Source: Caulobacter sp. 17J80-11 (GTDB taxonomy: Bacteria > Pseudomonadota > Alphaproteobacteria > Caulobacterales > Caulobacteraceae). From it: a DNA stretch of 64,000 nucleotides. A program made the translations under genes and the position numbers. Positions 27,916 to 37,974 of this stretch are shown in pieces; the first letter of the stretch is position 1, and each line of letters opens with the position of its first letter. The stretch is taken from assembly GCF_014349105.1 (NCBI RefSeq), contig NZ_JACSJI010000003.1, positions 220,521 to 284,520 of the forward strand, written 5' to 3'. The notes under the pieces are model-generated. The model saw nothing but the letters and a program-made list of their open reading frames with translations. It ran no database searches and was not told the origin of the DNA.

Positions 27916-29087
27916 TGGCCGACCGCAGCTTCCTCGCCTGGCCGTTCTTCGAGGACCGCCACCGCGCGTACGCCGACAAGCTGGACGCCTTTGCGGACGC
28001 CGAGATCGCGCCGCTGGAGGGCGACCACCCCGAGGCCGACCTCGACCACGCCTGCCGCGAGATTCTGGGCCGTTTGGCCGCCGGCGGCTGGCTGCAGAAC
28101 GCGGTGCCCGGCGAAGGGCGGCCGCTGGACGTGCGCACCCTGTGTCTGACCCGCGAGACCCTCGCGCGCCGCTCCGGTCTGGCAGACTTCGTCTTCGCCA
28201 TGCAGGGCCTGGGCTCCGGCCCGATCAGCCTGTTCGGCACGGATGAGCAGAAGGCGGCCTACCTGCCGGCCGTCGCCCGCGGCGAGAAGATCGCCGCTTT
28301 CGCCCTGTCCGAGCCCGAGGCCGGATCGGACGTCGCCGCCCTGGCCATGACCGCGCGCGACGACGGCGACGCCTACGTGCTGGACGGGACCAAGACCTGG
28401 ATCTCCAACGGCGGCCTGGCCGACTTCTACGTGGTGTTCGCCCGCACCGGCGAGGCGCCCGGGGCCAAGGGCCTGTCGGCCTTCATCGTCGACGCCGACA
28501 CTCCCGGCTTCAGCGTGGTCGAGCGCATTCCGCTGATCGCTCCGCACCCGCTGGCCACCCTGCGGTTCGACGGCTGCCGGGTGCCGAAGGACCGGCTGAT
28601 CGGCGCGCCGGGCGAGGGCTTCCGGCTGGCCATGGCGACGCTGGACGTGTTCCGTTCGACCGTCGGCGCCGCGGCGCTCGGCTTCGCTCGCCGGGCGTTC
28701 GACGAGGCGCTGGCGCGCACCTCGAGCCGCCAGCTGTTCGGCGCGCCGATGGCCGACCTGCAGCTGGTGCAGGCCAGCCTCGCCGACATGGCGCTCGACA
28801 TCGATACGTCGGCGCTCCTGATCTACCGCGCGGCCTGGGCCAAGGATTCCGGCGCCACGCGGGTCACCCGCGAGGCCGCCATGGCCAAGCTGCACGCCAC
28901 GGAGACCGCCCAGAAGGCGATCGACGCCGCCGTCCAGCTGCACGGCGGGCTCGGCGTCATGGCCGGCCATCCGGTCGAGCGGCTCTACCGCGAGATCCGG
29001 GCGCTGCGGATCTACGAGGGCGCCTCGGAAGTGCAGAAGATCGTCATCGCCCGCCAGGCGCTCGCCGCCTGGGCCGGGCGGGCCTGA
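27915..29087 (+). CDS. acyl-CoA dehydrogenase family protein
   Basis: 390 residues. FAD-dependent alpha,beta-dehydrogenation of an acyl-CoA. Signatures: [72 protein letters not shown], with the C-terminal Glu of YEGASE as likely catalytic base. Its start overlaps the hydratase stop by one base, and the CoA ligase follows 12 bases later, so it belongs to the same operon. Electrons would pass to ETF, not encoded here. Confidence 0.93.
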
Positions 29088-29099
29088 GGGAGAAGGTCC

Positions 29100-30701
29100 A
29101 TGGGCGAGTACACGGCGCACGTCGACACCTTCGTCCGGGACCATCTGCCCTCGCCCGACCAGCTGCCCCAGTTCCGCTTCGACCTGCCGGAGCTCAACTA
29201 CCCGCCGCGGCTGAACGCCGGGGCCTTGCTGGACCGGGCGGTCGCCGCCGGCCTCGGCGACAAGGCCGCGGTGGTCTGGGGCGACCAGGCCTGGAGCTAT
29301 GCCGAGCTGCTGGTCCACGCCAACCGGATCGCCCGCGTGCTGGTCGAAGACATGGGACTGGTCCCCGGCGGGCGGGTGCTGCTGCACGCGCCCAACTGCG
29401 CCTGGGCGGTCGCGGCCTGGTTCGGAATCGTCAAGGCCGGCGGGGTGGTGGTCGCCACCATGCCCATGCTGCGCGCCGGCGAACTCTCCGTCGTGATCGA
29501 CAAGGCCAAGGTGACGCTGGCCATCGCCCACGCCGCGCTCGCGGAAGCGGTCGAGGGCGCTAAGGCGCAGACCGGCCTGGAGCAGGTCGTCTATTTCGAC
29601 GGCGGCGAGCTGGAGGCGCGCGCGGCGGCCAAGCCCGCCGACTTCGCCAATGTCGACACCGCCTCGGACGACCCGGTCCTGGTCGCTTTCACCTCCGGCA
29701 CGACGGGCAAGCCGAAGGGCTGCGTGCACTTCCACCGCGACGTGCTGGCCATGGCCGACACCTTCTCGCGCCATGTGCTCAAGCCGCAGCCGGACGAGGT
29801 GTTCTGCGGCACGCCGCCCATGGCCTTCACCTTCGGCCTGGGCGGGGTGGTGATCTTCCCGATCGCGGCGGGCGCGACCATGGCGCTTCCGGAAAAGCCC
29901 GGCTTCGACGCCCTGGCCGAGACCATCGACCGGCACGGGGTGACCACCCTGTTCACCGCGCCGACCGGCTATCGCGCCCTGCTGAAGCTGAAGAACGGCC
30001 ATCACCTGAAGTCGCTCAGGAAGTGCGTCTCGGCCGGCGAGGCCTTGCCGGCCGTCACCTCCGACGCCTGGTTCGAGGCCACCGGCGTGCGGATTATCGA
30101 CGGCATCGGCTCGACCGAGATGATCCACATCTTCATCTCCGCCGCCGGCGACGACATCCGTCCCGGCGCGACCGGCCGGCCGGTGCCGGGCTTCGAGGCG
30201 CGCGTGCTGGACGAGGCCGGCCGGCCGCTGCCGCCGGGGAGCACGGGACGCTTGGCGGTGCGCGGGCCGACGGGCTGCCGCTACCTCGCCGACGAGCGGC
30301 AGAAGGTCTACGTGGCCGGCGGCTGGAACCTGACCGGCGACGTCTACCGCCAGGACGAGGACGGCTGGTTCTGGTTCGTCGGCCGGGCCGACGACATGAT
30401 CGTGTCGTCCGGCTACAACATCGCCGCCGCCGAGGTGGAGAACGCGCTGCTGCAGCACCCGAAGGTGGCCGAGTGCGCCGTCATCGGCGTGCCGGACGAG
30501 GAGCGCGGCCAGATCTGCAAGGCCTACGTCGTGCTCCACGCCGGCGTCGAGCCGGGCCCGGAGCTGGCGGCCGAGCTGCAGGCCTTCGTCAAAGGCGCCA
30601 TCGCCCCCTACAAATACCCGCGCGCGGTCGAGTTCGTCCGCGAGCTGCCCAAGACCCAGACCGGGAAGCTGCAGCGCTTCAAGTTGCGTGAGACCGCATG
30701 A
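29100..30701 (+). CDS. benzoate/2-aminobenzoate-CoA ligase family protein
   Basis: 533 residues. ATP-dependent CoA ligase of the ANL superfamily: [17 protein letters not shown] (P-loop), [14 protein letters not shown] in place of the usual YGxTE, and the C-terminal [13 protein letters not shown] with the catalytic Lys. Length and the N-terminal region [18 protein letters not shown] match benzoate-CoA/2-aminobenzoate-CoA ligases. With the monooxygenase/reductase in the same operon, anthranilate is the most likely substrate; this is inference. GAGGGAGAAGG precedes the ATG. Overlaps the thioesterase gene by ATGA. Confidence 0.9.
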   Translation: MGEYTAHVDTFVRDHLPSPDQLPQFRFDLPELNYPPRLNAGALLDRAVAAGLGDKAAVVWGDQAWSYAELLVHANRIARVLVEDMGLVPGGRVLLHAPNCAWAVAAWFGIVKAGGVVVATMPMLRAGELSVVIDKAKVTLAIAHAALAEAVEGAKAQTGLEQVVYFDGGELEARAAAKPADFANVDTASDDPVLVAFTSGTTGKPKGCVHFHRDVLAMADTFSRHVLKPQPDEVFCGTPPMAFTFGLGGVVIFPIAAGATMALPEKPGFDALAETIDRHGVTTLFTAPTGYRALLKLKNGHHLKSLRKCVSAGEALPAVTSDAWFEATGVRIIDGIGSTEMIHIFISAAGDDIRPGATGRPVPGFEARVLDEAGRPLPPGSTGRLAVRGPTGCRYLADERQKVYVAGGWNLTGDVYRQDEDGWFWFVGRADDMIVSSGYNIAAAEVENALLQHPKVAECAVIGVPDEERGQICKAYVVLHAGVEPGPELAAELQAFVKGAIAPYKYPRAVEFVRELPKTQTGKLQRFKLRETA

Positions 30702-31120
30702 ACGCCTTCACCGTCCAGATCCCCATCCGCTTCGGCGATTGCGACGCCGCCGGCATCGTCTTCTACCCGCGCTACTTCGAGATGCTGAACCGGGTGGTCG
30801 AGGACTGGTTCGCCCAGGAACTCGGCCGGCCGTTCCGGGCGCTGCACCTGGAGGAGGGATTCAGCGTTCCGACCGCCCGCTTCGAGGTCGACTTCCGCAA
30901 GGCCTCGCGCATGGAGGACGTGCTGGACTTCGCGCTGGCGATCGAAAGCCTGGGACGCGCGTCTTGCGGCCTGCGCATCCAGGTCCGCTGCGGCGCCGAA
31001 CTGCGGATCGACGTGAAGCAGACCATCGTCTTCGTCGAGCAGTCGAGCATGAAGCCCACGCCCTGGCCGGACGACCTGCGCGCCGCCATGGCCCCGTTCC
31101 TCGTCCTGGAGACCGCCTGA
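30698..31120 (+). CDS. acyl-CoA thioesterase, 4HBT family
   Basis: 140 residues, hotdog fold. The N-terminal block IRFGDCDAAGIVFYPRYFEM contains the catalytic Asp and the Tyr-Pro-Arg-Tyr pattern of 4-hydroxybenzoyl-CoA thioesterases. It overlaps both neighbours (ATGA on each side). It may release trapped aromatic CoA esters or an end product of the pathway. Confidence 0.9.
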   Translation: MNAFTVQIPIRFGDCDAAGIVFYPRYFEMLNRVVEDWFAQELGRPFRALHLEEGFSVPTARFEVDFRKASRMEDVLDFALAIESLGRASCGLRIQVRCGAELRIDVKQTIVFVEQSSMKPTPWPDDLRAAMAPFLVLETA

Positions 31121-31506
31121 TGCAGACCCTGCTGCCCGAGGGCTGGCCGCGGCCGAAGGGCTACGCCAACGGCGTCGCCGCCGAGGGGCGGATGATCTTC
31201 GTCGCCGGCCAGATCGGCTGGACGCCGGAAGGCGTGTTCGAGGCGACCGACTTCGCCGGCCAGTTCCGCCAGACCCTGCTCAACACCCTTGCGGTGCTGA
31301 AGGCCGGCGGCGCGGGGCCCGAGCACGTCGTGCGCATGACCTGGTACGTGGTCGACAAGCGCGAGTACCTGGCCAGCCTGCGCGAGGTCGGCGCCGCCTG
31401 GCGCGAGCTGATGGGCGCGAATTATCCGGCCATGGCCGTGGTCGAAGTGAAGGGCCTGGTCGAGGACGCCGCCAGGGTGGAGATCGAGACGACGGCGGTG
31501 GTTTAG
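31120..31506 (+). CDS. RidA/YjgF family protein
   Basis: 128 residues. RidA family motifs: MIFVAGQIGW, QTLLNTLAVLKAGGAGPEHVVRMTWYV, and NYPAMAVVEVKGLVEDAARVEIETTAVV. RidA-like enzymes hydrolyse reactive enamines/imines; partial ring reduction and deamination of an aminobenzoyl-CoA would form such an intermediate, which gives it a sensible place as last gene of the operon. It converges on the next gene with a 5-base gap. Confidence 0.9.
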   Translation: MQTLLPEGWPRPKGYANGVAAEGRMIFVAGQIGWTPEGVFEATDFAGQFRQTLLNTLAVLKAGGAGPEHVVRMTWYVVDKREYLASLREVGAAWRELMGANYPAMAVVEVKGLVEDAARVEIETTAVV

Positions 31507-31511
31507 GCGGC

Positions 31512-31886
31512 TCAGGCCGGGATGGCCTGCGCCCAGGCCAGGGCGGCCTCGCGCTCGTCCGGCGCGAAGGTCCGGATCTCGGTGTGGCGGTAGATCGGGT
31601 CGACTAGGCCGACCAGGGCCTTCACCCAGCCGCGGTCGGTGACCACCGCCTCACGCGGGAAGCGCTTCAGCTCGCCGAACTTGCTGAAGGCGTAGCGGAT
31701 GTCCTTGATGAGGGCCTCGGCCGTCATGTCGGTGAAGTCGACCATGTCGACGTAGACGCCCAGCCTGTCGTGCCGGGCCAGGCGCGCTTCCAGGTCGACG
31801 ACGACCTTGTCGTAGTCCTCCCCGGTGAGCTCGCCGCTCAGCCGATAGGCGGCGACGTGGTCGGGGGCGGGCAGGATCTCGATCAT
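31512..31886 (-). CDS. SpoIIAA-like STAS-fold protein
   Basis: 124 residues. The pattern AYRLSGELTGEDYDKVV, LGVYVDMVDFTDMTAEAL and FPREAVVTDRGWVKALVGLVDP, with the tail FAPDEREAALAWAQA, matches the small SpoIIAA-like family (PF11964) of stand-alone STAS-fold proteins. Their function is poorly known; lipid or membrane association has been suggested. No partner kinase or phosphatase is adjacent. Confidence 0.82.
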   Translation of the reverse strand: MIEILPAPDHVAAYRLSGELTGEDYDKVVVDLEARLARHDRLGVYVDMVDFTDMTAEALIKDIRYAFSKFGELKRFPREAVVTDRGWVKALVGLVDPIYRHTEIRTFAPDEREAALAWAQAIPA

Positions 31887-31968
31887 CGGGCTTCTCCGGG
31901 AGCGCTGGAGTTCGCCGCCACCCTAAGGCCGCGCCGGCCGCGGCCGCATCCCCGGAAAAACGCGTAGC

Positions 31969-32226
31969 TCAGCCCTTGCCCGGCAGGAACGGCGAGAAGG
32001 TGATGACCGTGAAGGTGTCGCGGATATGCGGGCGGGTCTGGACCTTCTTAGTCACGAAGGTGCCGATGTCCTCGTCCTTGGCCAGGTGGAACTTGGCCAG
32101 CAGGTCGTACTGGCCCGAGGTCGAGTAGACCTCCGACACGTTCTCGACGTTGTCGACCATGTCGGCCGCCACGTCGTTGGCCTTGCCCAGCTCGCATTTG
32201 ATGAAGACGAAGATGGCCGTCATCAT
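31969..32226 (-). CDS. stand-alone Lrp/AsnC ligand-binding (RAM) domain protein
   Basis: 85 residues from the ATG at 32226, with GGGAGAA upstream; the longer frame starting at 32352 has no ribosome site. The protein (MMTAIFVFIKCELGKANDV, VENVSEVYSTSGQYDLLAKF, VQTRPHIRDTFTVITF) is the C-terminal sensor half of Lrp/AsnC regulators with no helix-turn-helix. Such proteins may bind amino acids or form mixed oligomers with full-length Lrp proteins. Confidence 0.85.
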   Translation of the reverse strand: MMTAIFVFIKCELGKANDVAADMVDNVENVSEVYSTSGQYDLLAKFHLAKDEDIGTFVTKKVQTRPHIRDTFTVITFSPFLPGKG

Positions 32227-32277
32227 GACGTGTGGTTCTCCCGGTCCTGCGGGGGAACCCCTATCGCAAGGTCCGCC

Positions 32278-33105
32278 ATGCACCAAGCCGATCCGGTCGC
32301 CGACCTGGACCTCGAGGCCGAATACAACAACCGCGCCCGCGTGCCGGAGCACCCCGGGATCATGCAGGGCTGGGCCGCCGACGCGGCCGCGTATCGCGCC
32401 GAGCGGCCGCCGGTGGCGCTGCGCTACGGCTCAGGCGAGCGCGAGGTCATGGACCTGTTCGAGGCCGGCGAGGGACCGACCGTCCTGTTCATCCACGGCG
32501 GCTACTGGCAGGCGCTGGATCGCTCTTGGTTCAGCCACATGGCGCGTGGCCTGAACGCGCGGGGGATCGGCGTCGCGGTGCCGAGCTACGACCTGTGCCC
32601 GAACGTCGGCGTCGGACGGATCGTCGAGCAGATGCGCGCCGCCGGCCAGGCCTTGGCCGCTCACACCGCCCGCTCGTTCGTGGCCGCCGGGCATTCGGCC
32701 GGAGGACACCTGTCGGCCTGCCTGCTGGCCACCGATTGGGCGGAGCTGGGCACGCCGGTGCGGCCGGTGAACGCCGCCTACGCTATTTCCGGCCTGTTCG
32801 ACCTGAACCCGCTGGTGCCGACCTCGATCAACCGGGCGCTGGGCCTCGACGCCGCCGAGGCGACCCGGCTCAGCCCGTTGCACTGGTCGCCGCCGGCCGG
32901 CAGCCGCCTGGACGCGGTGGTGGGCGGGGCGGAGAGCGGCGAGTACCTGCGCCAGAGCCGCCGCATGGCCGAGCGCTGGAGCGCCCAGGGCGTGACGACC
33001 CGCTACGAGGCGATCGAGGGCGCGAACCACTTCACGGTCATCGCGGGCCTGGCGGATCCGGACTCCGCGATGGTGGCGCGGGTGGCGGAGCTGGCGGCGC
33101 ACTGA
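32278..33105 (+). CDS. alpha/beta hydrolase, arylformamidase-like
   Basis: 275 residues. The oxyanion motif HGGYWQALDRSWFSHMA is characteristic of kynurenine (N-formyl) formamidases of the alpha/beta hydrolase type; the nucleophile Ser lies in AAGHSAGGHLSA and the catalytic His in GANHFTV. Cleaving N-formylkynurenine yields kynurenine, whose further cleavage gives anthranilate, the presumed substrate of the operon just upstream. That link is inference; a general esterase is possible. Divergent from the RAM-domain gene with about 50 bases between. Confidence 0.82.
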   Translation: MHQADPVADLDLEAEYNNRARVPEHPGIMQGWAADAAAYRAERPPVALRYGSGEREVMDLFEAGEGPTVLFIHGGYWQALDRSWFSHMARGLNARGIGVAVPSYDLCPNVGVGRIVEQMRAAGQALAAHTARSFVAAGHSAGGHLSACLLATDWAELGTPVRPVNAAYAISGLFDLNPLVPTSINRALGLDAAEATRLSPLHWSPPAGSRLDAVVGGAESGEYLRQSRRMAERWSAQGVTTRYEAIEGANHFTVIAGLADPDSAMVARVAELAAH

Positions 33106-33116
33106 CTGCCCCACTG

Positions 33117-33247
33117 TCGTCATCCCGGCCGGAGCGCAGCGGAGAGCCGGGACCCAGCAAGCGCGAGGGTCGTTGCAGCGCGTGATCGCAGCGTTGCTCG
33201 CGAGCTTGCTGGGTCCCGGATAAGCGCTACGCGCTTTCCGGGATCAC
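33117..33247. repeat. long imperfect palindromic intergenic repeat
   Basis: The outer arms CGTCATCCCGG... and ...CCGGGATCACG and inner arms CCGGGACCCAGCAAGC/GCTTGCTGGGTCCCGG pair across the element, with extra short stems (AAGCGCTACGCGCTT). This is a typical dispersed alphaproteobacterial palindrome located between convergent genes. Confidence 0.8.
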
Positions 33248-33251
33248 GGAA

Positions 33252-34670
33252 TTAAGCGGCCGTCCGCGCCCAACCCCCGCCCAGCGCCTTAAACAGGGCG
33301 ATCTGCTGGTTCGTGAGCTCCGCGTCGCTGCGGGCCAGTTCGGCCTCCAGCACCGCCAGGCTGCGCTGGGCGTCCAGCACGGACAGGAAGCTGTCCGCGC
33401 CTTCTTCGTAGCGCAGGCGGGCCAGGCGGGTGGCTTCGGCCGATTGGTCGCGGGCGGTCTGCAGAGCGGCGTGGCGCTCCAGTTCGTCGGCGTAGCGGGT
33501 CAGGGCCCCTTCGACTTCCTCCAGCGCGGTCAGCACCGTCTTGTCGAACTGCGCCAGGGCCATGTCGGTCCCAGCCCGCGCCTGGGCGATCCGCGAGCGC
33601 GCGACGGCGACGTTGGGGAAGCTCCAGGAGATCAGTGGCCCGGCGCTGAAGTGCAGGGCGCGGTCGTCGTTCAGGTCGCTCACGCCCGGCGCGACGCTGC
33701 CGACCGAGGCCCCCAGCACGACGCTGGGATAGAGCGAGGCGGTCGCCACGCCCACGCGGGCCGAGGCGGCGGCGAGCTGGCGTTCGGCCTGGCGCACGTC
33801 GGGCCGGCGGCGCAGCAGGCTGGCCCCGTCGCCGACGGGAAGGATGCTGGCCACCTTCGGCGCCTGGGCGCAGTCGGCGACGCCGGCCGGGACCTCGGCC
33901 GGCGGCTTGCCGGTCAGCACTGCAAGGCGGAACAGGGCCGCGTCGCGCTGGCTGTTCAGCGGCGGCAGGGTGGCGCGCGCGCTCTCCAGCTGGGTGCGGG
34001 CGCGGGCGACGTCCAGGCCCGTGCCCTTGCCGGCCGCCAGCTGGCGTTCGGTCAGGTCGTAGGTCTCCTGCTGCAGCTCCAGCGTACGCTTGGCGACCGC
34101 GATCTGGGCGTTGGCCGAGCAGGCGTCGGCGAAGGCGCGGGCGGTCTCGGCCGCGACGCTCACACGGGTGACGTCCAGCATGGCCTCGGCCGCGTCGGCG
34201 TCGGCGCGGGCCGCCTCGATCGAGCGGCGCACCCGGCCGAACAGGTCGACCTCGTAGGAGACGTCGAGCCCCGTGCCGTAGGTCTCCACCTCGTCCAGCG
34301 GCGCGGGCGCGCCAGTGGTGGTGGCCGCCGTCCGGCCCCAGTCGCCCGAGGCCGACAGGGTGGTGGAGGGCAGGCGCGCGGCGCGGCTCTCGCCGAGCAC
34401 GGCGCGCACCCGGGCGAGGTTGGCGGCGGCGATCTCCAGGTCCTTGTTCTTCTGGAGGGCCTCGGCGATCAGGCCGTCCAGGGTCGGGCTCTGGAACAGC
34501 CGCCACCAGTCGTCCCGCGGGGCTTCCGCCGAGTACGGTCCCTGGGCCGCGCTGACGAAGGCGCCCTGGGCGCTGATCGGGGTGAGCGGGGCCTTGTGGT
34601 CGGGGCCGACCGCGCAGGCGCCCAGGGCCAGGACGGAGGCGGAGACGAGGGCGAAGAGGGGGCGGCTCAT
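33252..34670 (-). CDS. RND efflux outer membrane lipoprotein, NodT/OprM family
   Basis: 472 residues with lipobox LGAC, lipidated Cys19. TolC-like outer membrane factor: duplicated coiled-coil regions (ANLARVRAVLGESRAARLP and SAEATRLARLRYEEGADSFL) and the typical RRPDVRQAERQLAAASARVGVA. It forms the exit duct of the RND pump encoded just upstream; its start overlaps the permease stop by four bases. Last gene of the operon. Confidence 0.95.
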   Translation of the reverse strand: MSRPLFALVSASVLALGACAVGPDHKAPLTPISAQGAFVSAAQGPYSAEAPRDDWWRLFQSPTLDGLIAEALQKNKDLEIAAANLARVRAVLGESRAARLPSTTLSASGDWGRTAATTTGAPAPLDEVETYGTGLDVSYEVDLFGRVRRSIEAARADADAAEAMLDVTRVSVAAETARAFADACSANAQIAVAKRTLELQQETYDLTERQLAAGKGTGLDVARARTQLESARATLPPLNSQRDAALFRLAVLTGKPPAEVPAGVADCAQAPKVASILPVGDGASLLRRRPDVRQAERQLAAASARVGVATASLYPSVVLGASVGSVAPGVSDLNDDRALHFSAGPLISWSFPNVAVARSRIAQARAGTDMALAQFDKTVLTALEEVEGALTRYADELERHAALQTARDQSAEATRLARLRYEEGADSFLSVLDAQRSLAVLEAELARSDAELTNQQIALFKALGGGWARTAA

Positions 34671-37600
34671 CGGGCGATCCGTCCTTCCTTGGTCATGCGC
34701 AGTTCGTAGTCGGGCTCGTCGTTATCGGCGGCCGGCGAGAGGTCTTCGGGCTCGTACGGAGCGTGCACCGCCTCGCCGAAGGCCGAGGGGATCTCCCGCT
34801 CCTTCGCCGCCTTCTTCGGCAGCAGGCCGGCCAGCTTGCGGCAGACCACGTAGAACACCGGCGTGAACACCAGGCCGAACAGGGTCACCCCGATCATCCC
34901 GAAGAACACCGCGGTGCCGAGCGCCTGGCGCATCTCCGCGCCGGGCCCGGTGGCGACGGCCAGCGGCAGCACCCCCAGGATGAAGGCGATCGAGGTCATC
35001 AGGATGGGGCGCAGGCGGGTGCGCGCGGCGCTGATGGCGGCGTCGAACCGGTCCTGCCCCTGATCCTCCTCGGCCTGCTTGGCGAACTCCACGATCAGGA
35101 TGGCGTTCTTGGCGGCCAGGGCGACCAGCACGATCAGACCGATCTGGGTCAGGATGTTGTTGTCCATCCCGCGCAGGTTCACGCCGATCATGGCCGCGAG
35201 GATGCACATCGGCACGATCAGGATGACCGCCAGCGGCAGGGTCAGGCTCTCGTACTGGGCGGCCAGCACGAGGAACACGAACACCACCGCCAGCAGGAAC
35301 ACCAGGGCCGAGCCCGAGCCGGCCTGCTTCTCCTGCAGGGCCAGGTCGGTCCACTCGTAGCTCATGCCGTCGGGCAGGCGCTGGGCGGCCAGGTCTTCCA
35401 TGGCCTTCAGGGCCTGGCCGCTGGACACGCCCGGCGCGGCGGAGCCTTGCAGCTCGGCGGCCGGGAACAGGTTGTAGCGAACCACGCGCGAGGGGCCGCT
35501 ATCGTCCTTCAGGGTCGCCACCGAACCCAGCGGGACCATGCCGCCGGAGTTGGAGCGCACCTTCAGGGCGGCGATGTCGGAGACGTCGTCGCGGAAGGCC
35601 GGCTCGGCCTGGGCGGTCACCCGGAAGGTGCGGCCCAGGAAGTTGAAGTCGTTGACGTAGGACGAGCCCAGATAGACGCCCAGCGTGTCGAACACCTGGC
35701 CGGGCTGCACGCCCAGCAGCTGCGCCTTGTCACGGTCCACGTCGGCGGTGATGCGGGGCGAACCGGTGTTGAACAGGGTGAAGACCTGCTGGACGTCCTT
35801 CACGCCCTGGGCCGACATCATCATGTCCATGGTCGCCCCCTCCAGCGCGCGGTAGCCCGCGCCGGAACGGTCCTGGACCATCATCTTGAAGCCGCCGCCG
35901 TTACCGAGGCCGGGCACGGCGGGCGGGGCGATGACCATGATGTTGGCGGCCTCGATCGAGCCCAGCTTCTGGCTCAGGGCCTGGGACAGGGCGTTCGCGG
36001 TCAGCTCGGCCTTTTCGCGATTTGCGAAGTCGTCGAGCTTCACGAACATGGTGCCGGCGTTGGACTGCATGGAGAAGCTGGCGCCGTCGAGTCCGGCGAA
36101 CACCGAGGCTTCCTTGACGCCGGGCGTCTGGCGGACCAGCGACACGGCCTGCTGCAGCACCGCGTCGGTGCGCTCCAGCGAGGAGCCCGGCGGCAGCTGC
36201 ACGACGCCGATCAGCACGCCCTGGTCCTGCTCCGGGATGAAGCCGGTCGGGGTGGCGGCCAGACGCCAGCCGGTGATCGCCAGCAGGCCGACATAGACGG
36301 CCAGCACGATGGCGCCGGTGCGCACCAGCCGCGCGGTCATGCGGCCGTAGTTGTCCGACAGCCAGTCGAAGCCCGAGTTGAACTTCTGCGCGGCGACGCG
36401 CAGCGGCTTCAGCCAGCGCGGGCCGTGGTCGGGACCGTGGGCGGCGTGCGGCTTCAGCAGCAGGGCGGCCAGCGCCGGCGACAGGGTCAGCGACACCAGC
36501 AGCGAGAAGATCGAGGCGGCCGAGATGGTCACCGCGAACTGGCGGTAGAAGATCCCGGGCACGCCCGGCAGGAAGGCGCTGGGCACGAACACGGCGGTCA
36601 GCACCAGGCCGATGGCGACCAGCGCGCCGGACACCTCGTCCATGGTGCGCCGGGCGGCTTCGCGCGGGGTCAGCCCCTCGCGCATGTTCCGCTCGACGTT
36701 CTCGACCACGACGATGGCGTCGTCGACGACGATGCCGACGGCCAGCACCAGGGCGAACAGGGACAGCGAGTTCAGCGAGAAGCCGAGGCCCAGCAGCACG
36801 GCGAAGGAGCCGACCAGGGCCACCGGAATGGCCAGGATCGGGATCAACGCCGCCCGCCAGGATTGCAGGAACACCACGACCACCAGCACGACCAGGAGGA
36901 CGGCCTCCAGCAGGGTGTGCTGCACCGACTCCACCGAGGCGGCGACGTATTCGGTCGGGTTGTAGGGGATGGAGTACTCGAGGCCCGGCGGGAAGTCGGC
37001 CTTGGCCTCCTCCATGCTCTTCAGCACGCGGTCGGCGGTGGCCAGGGCGTTGGAGCCCGGCTGCTGGACGATGGCCAGGGCCACGCCCCGCTCGCCGCTG
37101 AAGTAGGCGCGGATGCCGTAGTCCTGGGAACCCAGCTCGACGCGGCCGATGTCGCGCACGCGGGTGACCCGCCCTTGCGCGTCGGTCTTCACGACGACGT
37201 CTTCGAACTGGCGCGGGTCGCTCAGGCGGCCTTGCACCTGCACCGGCAGCTGGAAGGCCGCGGCGTTGGTGGCGAAGGGCGGCTGGCCGATCGCGCCGGC
37301 GGCGACCTGCACGTTCTGGCCGCGCAGGGCGGTCACGATCTCGGGGGCGGTCAGGTCGTGGGCGGCCGCCTTGTTCGGGTCGATCCAGACCCGCATCGAA
37401 TAGTTGCCGCCGCCGAACACGTTGACCCCGCCTACGCCGTCCAGGCGCAGCAGGCGGTCACGCAGGACCGAGTTGGCGTAGTTGCCGACATAGTCGACGT
37501 CGAGACCCGGGTCCTTGGACTTCAGGGCCACGATCATCAGGAAGCCGGTGGACTGCTTGTTCACCGTCACGCCGATCTGGCGCACCTGCTCGGGCAGGCG

Positions 37601-37954
37601 CGGTTCGGCCAGGGCGACGCGGTTCTGGACCAGCACCTGGGCGGCGTCGAGATCGGTGCCGGGCTTGAAGGTGACTGTGACCGTGGCCGTGCCGTCGGAG
37701 GTCGAGGACGAGGACATGTAGAGCATGTCCTCGACCCCGTTGATCTCCTGCTCCAACGGCGCGGCGACGGTCTCGGCCAGGGTCTCGGCCGAGGCGCCCG
37801 GATAGGCGGCGCGAATGGCGATGGTGGGCGGCGCGATCTCCGGATACTGCGCCAGCGGCAGCAGCGGATAGGCGAAGGCGCCGATCAGGGTGATGAACAC
37901 CGCGATCACCGCCGCGAAGATCGGCCGGTCGATGAAGAACCGTGAGAGACGCAT
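34667..37954 (-). CDS. RND multidrug efflux permease, HAE1 (AcrB-like) family
   Basis: 1095 residues, about 45 more than AcrB, the excess being a charged C-terminal tail (HAPYEPEDLSPAADNDE). Twelve membrane spans in the usual two halves. The proton relay is intact: GIVVDDAIVVVEN (two adjacent Asp in TM4) and the Lys in ALAAKNAILIVEFAKQ (TM10). Inner-membrane, proton-driven pump for lipophilic compounds. Middle gene of MFP-permease-OMF operon. Confidence 0.96.
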   Translation of the reverse strand: MRLSRFFIDRPIFAAVIAVFITLIGAFAYPLLPLAQYPEIAPPTIAIRAAYPGASAETLAETVAAPLEQEINGVEDMLYMSSSSTSDGTATVTVTFKPGTDLDAAQVLVQNRVALAEPRLPEQVRQIGVTVNKQSTGFLMIVALKSKDPGLDVDYVGNYANSVLRDRLLRLDGVGGVNVFGGGNYSMRVWIDPNKAAAHDLTAPEIVTALRGQNVQVAAGAIGQPPFATNAAAFQLPVQVQGRLSDPRQFEDVVVKTDAQGRVTRVRDIGRVELGSQDYGIRAYFSGERGVALAIVQQPGSNALATADRVLKSMEEAKADFPPGLEYSIPYNPTEYVAASVESVQHTLLEAVLLVVLVVVVFLQSWRAALIPILAIPVALVGSFAVLLGLGFSLNSLSLFALVLAVGIVVDDAIVVVENVERNMREGLTPREAARRTMDEVSGALVAIGLVLTAVFVPSAFLPGVPGIFYRQFAVTISAASIFSLLVSLTLSPALAALLLKPHAAHGPDHGPRWLKPLRVAAQKFNSGFDWLSDNYGRMTARLVRTGAIVLAVYVGLLAITGWRLAATPTGFIPEQDQGVLIGVVQLPPGSSLERTDAVLQQAVSLVRQTPGVKEASVFAGLDGASFSMQSNAGTMFVKLDDFANREKAELTANALSQALSQKLGSIEAANIMVIAPPAVPGLGNGGGFKMMVQDRSGAGYRALEGATMDMMMSAQGVKDVQQVFTLFNTGSPRITADVDRDKAQLLGVQPGQVFDTLGVYLGSSYVNDFNFLGRTFRVTAQAEPAFRDDVSDIAALKVRSNSGGMVPLGSVATLKDDSGPSRVVRYNLFPAAELQGSAAPGVSSGQALKAMEDLAAQRLPDGMSYEWTDLALQEKQAGSGSALVFLLAVVFVFLVLAAQYESLTLPLAVILIVPMCILAAMIGVNLRGMDNNILTQIGLIVLVALAAKNAILIVEFAKQAEEDQGQDRFDAAISAARTRLRPILMTSIAFILGVLPLAVATGPGAEMRQALGTAVFFGMIGVTLFGLVFTPVFYVVCRKLAGLLPKKAAKEREIPSAFGEAVHAPYEPEDLSPAADNDEPDYELRMTKEGRIAR

Positions 37955-37974
37955 GATTGTCCGTTCGCCTCAGA

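Noticed and set aside
34667..37954. Heavy-metal (CusA-type) efflux pump
   Set aside because: The TM4 motif is GIVVDDAIVV with two Asp, typical of HAE1 multidrug pumps; the methionine metal relay of CusA is not evident.
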